Assembly: GCA_964017065.1 (NCBI GenBank) | Contig: OZ024789.1 | Coordinates: 11,111,914-11,175,913, forward strand | Reading direction: 5' to 3' | Origin: Haliclona indistincta | Lineage: Eukaryota; Porifera; Demospongiae; Haplosclerida; Chalinidae | DNA length: 64,000 nt | Part shown: positions 33,901 to 43,682 of the stretch, in pieces | Layout of the letters: each line of letters begins with the position of its first letter | How positions within the stretch are numbered: position 1 is the stretch's first letter | Translations under genes and position numbers: made by a program | Notes under the pieces: model-generated | The model's database searches: none | What the model was told of the DNA's origin: nothing | What the model saw: the letters and a program-made list of their open reading frames with translations, nothing else

Positions 33901-36556
33901 TGAAGGTAAATCAGCTGCAAAAGCAGCTCTCTTTTGAGCAAGCTAAGATCAAGAGGAAGGAAAATGAGTTTGAGGTACAATATCGGCAGCAGAGCATGGT
34001 TCATGACCGAGCTATGGATGAAAAGGAGACTGAAACACATAAACTACAGCAGCAGGTAAGTGCTATTTCTTGAGTCATAATGTTAATTGTATTGACTTAA
34101 TGTACTATTCTCTCATCATTAGTTTGCAGAGAAAGAGCTGAAGATGCAACAAAAACTCGAAGATGTGAGTAGAGAGAAGGAGAGCATAATACAAGAGCTA
34201 CGACAGAAACTTGCTCATGAACAGATGGAGAAGGAGGAATCAAGCCAACAGATAGCGCAGTTAAAGGAGCAGGTACGTAAGCCTTTTCATCGACTGCATT
34301 GCATTTGCATTTATTAGATTAAAAGGAAAGCTGATTTGGCAGTTCAAGTTAGTACAGACTTTAAGGAGAAGGTAGTTAGTAAATTTTAATTGATGTAAAC
34401 TATTACATAAACTGAACAGTTACAAGAGGATCTTGAATACTATCAGACAAGAATGGATGAAAAGGAGACTGAAGTAAGTAAACTACAGCAGCAGGTCAGT
34501 GTTATACGTAGTGAGCAGAGTATAGTGTTACACTATCTAAATTAGCATGCAATGAAGGTAAATCAGCTGCAAAAGCAGCTCTCTTGTGAGCAAGCTAAGA
34601 TCAAGAGGAAGGAAAATGAGTTTGAGGTACAATATCGGCAGCAGTGCACGGTTCATGAGCGAGCTATGGATGAAAAGGAGAGTGAACTACAGCATCAGGT
34701 CAGTGCTATTTCTTGAGTCATAATGCTGTATTGACTTAATGTATAATTCTCTCATCATTAGCTTGCAGAGAAAGAGCTGAAGATGCAACAAAAGCTCGAA
34801 GATGTGAGTAAAGAGAAGGAGAGCACAATAGAAGAGCTACGACAGAAACTAGCTGGTGAAAAAATGAATAAAGAGGAATCAAGCCAACAGATAGCGCAGT
34901 TAAAGGAGCAGGTACGTAAGTCTTTTCATCAACTGCATTGTATTTGGTTAATTATTAGATTAAAAAGAAAGGTGATTTGGCAGTTCAAGTTAGTACAGAT
35001 TTAGAGAAAAGGATAAGAGAGAAGGAGAAGGTAGTTAATAAATTTTTGTATGCTTGATGTAAACTACTACCTAAACTGAACAGTTACAAGAGGATTTCGA
35101 ATACTATCAGAGAAGGATGAATGAAAAGGAGAGTGAAGCACATAAACTACAGCAGCAGGTCAGTGTTGTAGTGAGCAGAGAATAGTGTTAAACTATCTGA
35201 ATTAGCATGAAGTGAAGGTAAATCAGCTGCAAAAGCAGCTCTCTTGTGAGCAAGCTAAGATCAAGAGGAAGGAAAATGAGCTAGAGGTACAATATCAGCA
35301 GCAGTGCATGGTTCATGAGCGAACTATGGATGAAAAGGAGACTGAAACACGTAAACTACAGCAGCAGGTCAGTACTATTTCTTGAGTCATAATGTTGTAT
35401 TCTATAATTCTCTCATCATTAGCTTGCAGAGAAAGAGCTGAAGATGCAACAGAAGCTCGAAGATGTTAGTAAAGAGAAAGAGAGCATAATACAAGAGCTA
35501 CGACAGAAACTTGCTGGTGAACAGATGAAGAAGGAGGAATCAAGCCAACAGATAGCTCAGTTAAAGGAACAGGTGACTGAAACACGTAAACTTCAGCAGC
35601 AGGTCAGTGCTATTTCTTGAGTCATAATGTTGTATTGTATTATTCTCTCATCATTAGCTTGCAGAGAAGATGCAACAAAAACTCAAAGATGTGAGTAAAG
35701 AGAAGGAGAGCACAATACAAGAGCTACAACAGAAACTTGCTTGTGAGCATGAACAGATGAGGAAGGAGGAATCAAGCCAACAGATAGCGCAGTTAAAGGA
35801 ACAGGTACGTAAGCCTTTTCATCGACTGCATTGCATTTGCTTAATAATATTTATTAATAGATTAAAAAGAAAGGTGATTTGGCAGTTCAAGTTAGTACAG
35901 ATTTAGAGAAAAGGATGAGAGAGAAGGAGAATGAAGTTAGTAAATTTTTTGTGTGCTTGATGTAAATTATTACAAACACTGAACAGTTACAAGAGGATCT
36001 TGAATACTATCAGAGAAAGATCAGAGAGATGGAAGAAGAGATTAGAGTACTTAAAGACCAAGTTCGCACAGAAACAGACGGCATTCAGCAGGTACATGTG
36101 TGTGTGTATTTAGTTAGTGTATAGTGACACTACATGGTTGACTTTTCACTTGCAGCATGATAAAGAGACTGAAAACGATACACACCAAGTCAAGCAGTGC
36201 ACAGGTTAATATGTTAAAACTTTCACTCAGTACCAATTTATTTTACATTTTATTTGCATACAGCCAAGCCTGTTTTCACTCAAGCTCCATCAACTCCTAA
36301 TTTGATGATTCACGTTGCTCGCAAGATATCAACTAATTGGTACCAACTTGGAATACTGCTGCATATTGAGACATCAACTTTAAAGACTTTTGAGACACAG
36401 ACCAATGATCCCATCCGCCTCTGTATTATGGTGTTTGCGCATTGGGAGAAAGAGGAAAAGGTTCCATATACTTGGGAGACGATCATCACAGCTCTAACTG
36501 AACTTGAAGAGAACAAAACAGTTTCTAAGCTCAAGAAATGGCTTGATGAACAATGA
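30913..36556 (+). CDS. KCD5: Kelch propeller - very long coiled coil - Death domain protein (1124 aa, 23 exons)
   Basis: Exons: 30913-30943, 31006-31557, 31640-31806, 32420-32608, 33139-33280, 33327-33559, 33604-33678, 33727-33846, 33906-34055, 34123-34272, 34318-34371, 34420-34494, 34558-34698, 34762-34911, 34959-35030, 35084-35158, 35218-35367, 35423-35602, 35658-35804, 35861-35935, 35987-36091, 36156-36204, 36264-36556. The total is divisible by three with no internal stop. Kelch propeller lies at residues about 11-360, coiled coil about 439-1010 and Death domain about 1036-1122 (STNWYQLG, VPYTW). The coiled coil contains at least three copies of the four-exon cassette. Exon 6 uses an acceptor 6 bp downstream of that in its relatives because the usual one is mutated. 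It is the longest intact member and closest to KCD2, especially in the Death domain. Confidence 0.85.
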
Positions 36557-36945
36557 CTACATGCACTAGTTAAAGATTTTTATATTAATACGCACACCAT
36601 TATTACTGAACATGTATACACATAAATGAATACTTTTATACCATACTTCAATGTTTCTGACCAACAATACGAGGTGAATTTTTATTTCACTTTTTACACC
36701 TAGTACATGAATGGGCTGCTACTCCACCCACTTTACCCGCATGTTATCCCTTTGTGAACTTCAAAGAAACTTCAAACATGCATGGCTACCTACTCAAGTG
36801 TTCATGGTCACGCCCACGTTACCGGCACACCACACTTCGCTTTGATGTCTCTTTGCTGGTTAGCACTATAATAGACTATATAGATAGTAATAGCAACAGG
36901 CTAGCTCCTGGTGCAAGCCCAAACTTAGACACCGGAGTTAACAGT
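36557..36945. other. KCD5 3' flank, no gene seen
   Basis: Related to the 3' flank of KCD2 (from about 15442). At about 36930-36945 homology switches abruptly to the KCD3 ZU5/UPA region, marking a duplication breakpoint. Confidence 0.6.
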
Positions 36946-37702
36946 ACAATACTTCCTCTAGCACCACCTCCTAAGGTAAAGATTATCATGGTACATTAAC
37001 TTTAGGTTCATGCTTTATTACACCAATCATGCATGTTGCACTGAATTGAGAAATGTTTCAGATCTCTAAAGCTGCCATTCAGAAATACCAAGTTGGTGGA
37101 ACGATCCCTCACTGTGGATTTGAGTTAGAGCTGTTGTCAGAGCAAGTTCAACGACTGCGTCACAAAGTGGTCATTAAAGGAGTTTCTTTTCCTAACAGCT
37201 TTTACATTCGCTATCCTCAGCCAGAAGGTGATAATACAAAGACTAAGCATATAGCTTATATTTAATGCTATTATGTTCTTGAAACTATAGCAGTACAACA
37301 GACGATAGTCACAAAGCCCAAAATGGCTGCAGTACCACAAAAAGGCATAAATAATGAAATGTTTGACGCAGTGTCGATTTTATTTTGCTTTGTATAGTAG
37401 TCTTAGTAGATACTCAAGCTCCAACAATTGCTCTTCTGATGACTCATGTTGCTCACAAGATCCCCACAATGTGGTATGAAGTGGGAATACAGTTATCTAT
37501 TACAATACCAACACTGGACGCATTTGAAGAACAGACTAACAAGCAAACACGACTTTATACTAAAGTATTTGAGCAATGGAGGAGAGAAGGAAAAGTGCCA
37601 TACACATGGAGTACCATTATCAAGGCTCTTGAAGATGTCGGAGAAATAGGCATAGCTACTGAGCTCAGAGAATGGCTGCACCATGAAGAAACTTCAATAT
37701 AA
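36946..37702 (+). pseudogene. Orphan UPA-like/Death domain tail duplicated from KCD3
   Basis: Exons matching KCD3: end of an exon at about 36946-36975, then 37062-37227, 37291-37344 and 37398-37702. The Death domain exon is fully open and nearly identical to that of KCD3 (IPTMWYEVG, VPYTW, terminal EETSI). The Kelch, coiled coil and ZU5 parts are missing, and the donor after 37344 is GC instead of GT. No start codon or promoter is evident. It is the left edge of the segmental duplication, although the Death exon could still be used by read-through splicing from KCD5. Confidence 0.75.
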
Positions 37703-38255
37703 AATCAAACCAATACTAGTATTGGTCATATTTTGATTTATTATTAAAAATACTTTTGGTCATGCACAATGAGTATCGTGAATGTAAAATTATGGTAAGC
37801 AAAAGGCTCTAGGCTCAGTCTTGCTGATGGCTCTATACATGCTTGCAGTCTCACTAAATAATGGTAACAAACAATCTAGATATTCCTGAGATATTCACTG
37901 AAATTGTATCATTTCCTCATTCAGTTAATGGGTGATGTTATTATTATTTTATCCGTTATCATTGTTATTATCCAGCCCCACCCTTGAGTGTAGTCAGTGT
38001 ATCCATACGGTCCATGGTGTACCCATAGATGGTGTACCTAAATCTCGTCAGCAGGCGTCGTCCGTCCCGCTAATGCTGTTTATGCACAGCTCTCAAAAAA
38101 TAAGAGGAGACCACTATAGGTGACTATGCACCACACACAAGAACTCCACAACTTAGAATTGAAAGGGTAGCTGCATAAAGTTTGAATAATACTAACATTA
38201 CTACTTCCTGTTTCCACTGAAGTTCTATTAGAAGGGTACAGGTGTGGCTAAATCC
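37703..38255. other. Duplicated spacer before KCD6, no gene seen
   Basis: Near copy of 23996-24636 without the hairpin insertion. Presumably includes the KCD6 promoter. Confidence 0.6.
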
Positions 38256-41200
38256 ATGGCGGTTCGAGGTGAATTTCATTTTATGTTCATTCATAGTGAC
38301 TGATTGTAACTTACTCCTCACAGTGGCTGGATGGAGGGAACCCGCTGGTCGTCATGAACACAGCACAGCTATTGTTGACGATCAGCTTTACTTGTGGGGT
38401 GGATACCAGGATGGAATGCCTCAAGTGCACGATAGCGCTGAGAAGCGTCAGTTTTTCTCCAGTGTGGAGATGTTCGACGTGAACACTGGTTGGGAGCAGC
38501 GCACCACTAGTGGAATACCTCCACTGGGAGTGGTGGGCTATTCTTGTGTTGCTGTCAAGAATGAGCTACTCTATTTCGGTGGTGAGTGTAGTCACGATGA
38601 CTGCTACCACAACGGTGTTCGCACACTGAGCACCTCCACCCTGCAATGGAGGATGGTGGCTCCCTCAACAATAGAAGATGGGGCACCAATGAAGAAGCAT
38701 CATTGTGGAATGGTGCACTTCACTGATGGAGAGGAGGCTCTCTTGTATGTGGTGGGAGGGCAGGGTCTTGCAGTCCCATCATATGGACCACAGTATAAAC
38801 ATACAGATTTTGGTGACGTGCTTACTGATGAACAACACATTTTTTCTCTGTCTACAAGTGAGTATATTGCATTGCATCCAAGGACAAAGCTATAATAACT
38901 TTGCCCTTATGCTTTGTTCTCAATAATATTGATTAATCATCTATCACTTTCAGATAAGTGGAGCTCACCAGTAGTCACAGGAAAAGCTTCTCCTCCATGT
39001 TCTAGTTTCACACTAACAATAGTGGGAGAGAAGAGGGTTGCTATGTTTGGTGGTTCCAGTCAATCGAGCTACCATCAACGCACATCGGCTTGCTACTCCG
39101 ACGATTTGTATGATTGTAGATCTTGGAAGACATTCTGCTGTGAGTGCTGTAGACGCTGTTATTGAGCTCCATTCTCACACGACATGCATCCATATTGCAT
39201 TAGTATATAACCTGTAAACTTTCTGAACGGTTCTTTCCAGAACTGGAGTATGATCAAGAAACCAGTTAGTCAGTCTATCCAATGGCCTGTGGGGAAATAT
39301 GGCCATGCTGCATCACACATTACTGGTCCTGTGTTTGTGATTAGTGGAGGATATGGTGGTGATGATAGTTATCATGGTTTGAGACTGGATGATATGTGGT
39401 TATGTGACACTACACAGTTGCTATGGAGCAAGGTATTTTCCCTATTCATGAATTTATTTATAACCCTTTAAATTTTCGTTAGCACTATGAGCTTGCATGT
39501 TATGTGAAAATATTGTGTTTGCACTTATCTTAGAGAGATTTCAATGTCTATAGATACACAGCATTTGTGCGTGGTTACAGAGTTATTTGTAGGCCAAAGC
39601 CTCAGTATGGGCTTTTGAGGTCATTTGTCATTTGCTAGCCCGAGCACATCTTTGTTGTTAAGCACATAATGTCATCACATGATCACAAATACATCTTTAT
39701 TGTTTTATTTAGCTACCAACGCCAACAGGACGATATCGTCATTCAGTGTCAGTATTTCATATAGGAGACCACTGTGTTTGGATACTAGTGTTCGGAGGAT
39801 GGACATTCAAGGCTGCCACTAGTATTATAGAGCTAAGTGAGCACAGCGTGTGTCCATGCAGTAATCAGCAGTAGCTACAGCAGCTGATGCACACACTGAC
39901 AGTGGTGGACTGCACATAACAGCTCATCTCCTCCATACAGTCCAGGACACTAGTGGGCAGTGGTGTGTGGAGAGAGTGATGGAGAGAGAGACACTGAGCA
40001 ACCATGCAGAGTACCAGGAGAGACTGAGAGAGTCCTGGATGAAGGGATTACCAGACTGTGAGAGCAGACAGCAGGTTAGTGTGACCATTGCTTAGAGGAG
40101 GTGACTTAGCAGTGAATGAACTGTTTCCTTCATCAGCTGCTACTGGAAATAGAGTCTCATACAGAGACAAAAGAGGAGGTTAGAGTGCTCAATGATCAAC
40201 TTCAGCAAGTAGGGTTGTTTGCGTTGCATATTCAATACTTTTAATAGTGTGTAGGTTCATCAGCTGCTTGAAGACAACAAGCAGCATCAGCTGGAGACTG
40301 AGGATACACTTCGAAATGTGTTACAACAATTGACCCATGAGGATAGTGAGGTACGAATGCAGGTTGTATATGATTAGCCGTTTTACACCTCACATAAAGA
40401 TACAATGGCTACAAAAGCAGCTCTCTTGTGAGCAAGCTGAGATGAAGAAGAAGGAAAATGAGGTACCATATCTGCAACAAGAACTCATGATCACTCGTGA
40501 ACAAGCTATGAATGAAGAGAAGGAGAGTGAAGTACACGAGCTACAGATGCAGGTCGGTGCTGTGTCCTAAATGTGTTGAATTTTCATCTCTCACTAGCTT
40601 GCAGAGAAGGAGCAGGAAGCACATCAGCTACAACAAGAGCTCATCCTTGAACGAGGTGTGAGCAAAGAGAAGGAAAGAGAAATACAAGAACTGCGACAGA
40701 AACTTGCTCGTGAGCAGAGAAGAATCGCAACAGCTGGTAGTGAATTTGAAAAAGCTGGTTGCGAGCTGCATGTATCATTGCACTTGTTTCTTTTCAATAG
40801 ATTAAGGAAAAGGTTTATTTGCCAGTTCAAACTAGTGCTGAATTACAGCAGATGAGAGAGAAAGAAGTTAGTAAATTTTCGTATGCGCGAAGTAACACAA
40901 TTATGAGCAAGGAATGTTACGTATCAGAGGAGGATCAGGATGATGGAAGAGGAGAATAGAGTACTTAGAGACAGACTCTTCAATGTCACAGAAACAGATG
41001 GAGTGCAGCAGGTGAGTGTGGTTCGGTATACTATAGTAATTTATACTTTTCTGTTCACAGCTGCATGGTGATAGGACTGATCAAGGCAATCATCATACAA
41101 GTAATGGTAAAACTTGTATGCATATTATTAGGGAGGCACGGTAGTGACTCCCTATGTAGGGTTGAACGAGAAAACAAGATGGCGGCTACATACAATGTAT

Positions 41201-42826
41201 TAGCGTTCAAACGCTGATATTTCGCCTGGTGATGATTTTTATACGTCCAAAGACAGGAGATCTGCTCTCTGGCGTTGCCCCATCTTACAGTAGCAAGGAA
41301 ATTGCTCGAAATTGCAATTGTTGCTAAAGTGACGAACCTGGAAACGGTGAAAATCGAGTTTCGTCATCTTCGTCTTCTTCTTTCTTCAGCGTGCCTACCG
41401 CCTTTACGCGAGCAGTGCCGAGACCAAAACACTCACGAACCGTCGTGAAATTCTCCTGGCAGGTGCCTTTTGAACTTAGTTTTTAGCGAAACGTCGATAT
41501 AAATTTGACGAGTTCACGATCACGAACAGTTGTCAGCTAAGTGTTAGACGCCATTACTGTGATTGCGCAATACGCACGTGACCAAGCAGTGGTTAGCGCA
41601 CGTGACCAAGCTAGCTCGAGTATCGCCGCGTCGTATGGATCACGGAGAACACATAACTATTTGTCTGGAGTCTTCGAAGAACGGTAAGCTGGAATAGGAT
41701 CACCATTCTGCGCTTGCCAGATAATTATAACCGACGAACTGGTCTACAAACACGTGTGGGCGGGGCTCGTATGCACTGCATGCATGCATGCGTAGGCGAG
41801 CTGACATGCACAGCATAACAATTACTTTTAGATACAAGTTTAAAATTGTTAATAATAAAGAAAAGCCATCAACAACAGGAAAACTAAACCAATGGTGGAA
41901 ACAAAGACGGCTCAGTATGTGCATGATATTGAACGTACTGCATTTCACTGAAAAAGAAAAAAGGACACAAACAAGAAAATTAAAAAGATTTCTTTCGAAA
42001 TCAAAAGGATGTAGGGTTGTTAAATCTACTACTGGTCCACAATGTAAACTAACAAGGAACAAGCATGGAATATGGTAACACGATTGACTTGCTAACAGAC
42101 CATAGATCCCTACATCAGTGGCTGTACATGAGTCAATATTTTGTCACAAGCTGAATGCCAGTCAGGTGTCAGTCAACAGCAACTAGCTGAACTAGCTATA
42201 ATCAACAACAGCAGCCACTGATGTAGGGATCTATGGTCTGTTAGCAAGTCAATCGTGTTACCATATTCCATGCTTGTTCCTTGTTAGTTTACATTGTGGA
42301 CCAGTAGTAGATTTAACAACCCTACATCCTTTTGATTTCGAAAGAAATCTTTTTAATTTTCTTGTAATACTTGTTATTGCAGCTGAAAATTGTGACAGAA
42401 CCTCAGACATTACCAACTGTGCCTCAAACAGCAGTAGCCCCGCAGACACCAACAGGTAACAATAATTATTGTTTGAATTTATTTTTAAGTTTACTCTTCC
42501 CATTATAGACACTTCTCTGACGAAGTTTCAAGCTCCAACAACTGCTCTTCTGATGACTCAAGTTGCTCATAAGATCCCCACAATGTGGTATGAAGTGGGA
42601 ATACAATTATCTATTACAATACCAACATTGGACAGATTTGAAGAACAGACTAACAAGCAAACACGACTCTACATTAGACTCGAGTATTTGAGCAATGGAG
42701 GAAAGAGGGAAAAGTGCCATACACATGGGATACCATTATCAAGGCTCTTGAAGATGTTGGAGAAATAAGCATAGCTACTGAGCTCAGAGAATGGCTGCAG
42801 CACGAAGAAGCTTCAATAATATAGTA
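38256..42826 (+). pseudogene. KCD6: Kelch - coiled coil - Death domain copy with several frameshifts and a transposon
   Basis: Recognisable exons: 38256-38268 (MAVR), 38324-38857, 38954-39133, 39241-39432, 39713-39836, 39872-40074, 40137-40208, 40255-40350, 40400-40552, 40598-40759, about 40800-40866, 42399-42455 and 42509-42826. Kelch exon 2 is intact. Exon 3 has a 1 bp insertion near 39112, the coiled-coil exon near 40718 lacks 8 bp present in KCD4, and the Death domain exon has 5 extra bases near 42679 relative to KCD3. A 1.2 kb fold-back element occupies the intron before the Pro-rich exon 42399-42455. Three independent frame breaks make a functional full-length product unlikely. The Death domain is of the KCD3 type, the 5' half of the KCD4 type. 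Confidence 0.75.
41131..42364. mobile_element. Composite fold-back transposable element, copy 3 (reverse orientation)
   Basis: Arms 41972-42124 and 42212-42364 are perfect reverse complements over 153 bp. The tail (41131-41971) is the reverse complement of the tail of copy 1. It begins GGGAGGCACGGTAG after a TA and ends CTTG before a TA. The KCD4 segment at about 27625-27650 (CATATTAATATACTTGTTA) is the empty site. No transposase frame. Confidence 0.78.
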
Positions 42827-43682
42827 TTGGTCATGCTTTGAATTATTAAGCATAATTATTTTTGGTAGCTTGTCATACACCCCGCAATAATTATGAGTAT
42901 CGTGACTGCACAGTAGTATAGTAAACAAAAGGCTCTAGGCTCAGTCTTGCTGTCGGCTCTATATACATGCTTGTATATAGAGACTACATGCTTGCTTCAA
43001 TAATGCGACTACATGCTTTAGTGAGACTACATGCTTGTAGTCTCACTAAATGATTTAACAACGAACAATCCAGAGATTCACTGAAATATGGTTTCGTTTG
43101 AGCTAATTAATATTCACAGAATATAAACTTCTGTAGCACAGTAGCAGGCAAAAGGAAGCGGCATGCTATAGCGTTGTGCAGACCATCATTCGAAGCGCCA
43201 AAGTCAGTTGTTCTCCAGAAGTATATAATAAGCTAGCAGCAGATAGACTCTGTTCTAATAAATTATCGCTTGTTCTAATTTTTGTGACCTTGAGGTGTTC
43301 TGAATCAAGTTTAAAGATCAACGTAGGTTGGTAGAGCGATTGTCTTTCTCAACTGCGTAAGTTTGTGTTCCTTTCTTGTACATGTATTAGTTTTTTGCTA
43401 CTGGTACAGCCATGCATTTCTTGCAAAATTGTCATCAGTTAAAAATGATCGCGAATTAAATATTATACACTCTTGTGTGAAAAGTGAAAATGAATCTTGT
43501 AGTAGTCTACTACGTACATGTAGTAGTCTACTACGTACATGTAGTAGTCTACTACATGTAGTAGGCTTTTATGGCTGTGTCTGTTTATGCAACACAACCC
43601 GTGACCACCACTGCTGAAAACCACAACCGCACCGTAACCACACGACGGGTGACTGCTGCTGGCAACAGGCCGGCTACGATAA
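42827..43682. other. Spacer and probable promoter of the deaminase gene
   Basis: No coding exon seen. It contains short palindromes of the type GACTACATGCTTGTAGTC around 42975-43050 and the palindromic triplicate repeat at 43497-43565, which lies about 120 bp before the deaminase start. Confidence 0.55.
43497..43565. repeat. Palindromic 21 bp repeat, about three copies
   Basis: The unit TAGTAGTCTACTACGTACATG is repeated in tandem, with the last copy shortened. Each unit contains the self-complementary TAGTAGTCTACTA and CGTACATG-like parts, so the block can fold in several ways. Its position in the 5' flank suggests 5' UTR or promoter, but function is unknown. Confidence 0.85.

Noticed and set aside
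42258..42512. Reading frames on both strands with the identical peptide ending KHGIW
   Set aside because: They are the two arms of the fold-back element and not a protein gene.
43290..43340. tRNA-like stretch GGTTGGTAGAGCGATTG
   Set aside because: No acceptor stem or anticodon arm could be closed around it.
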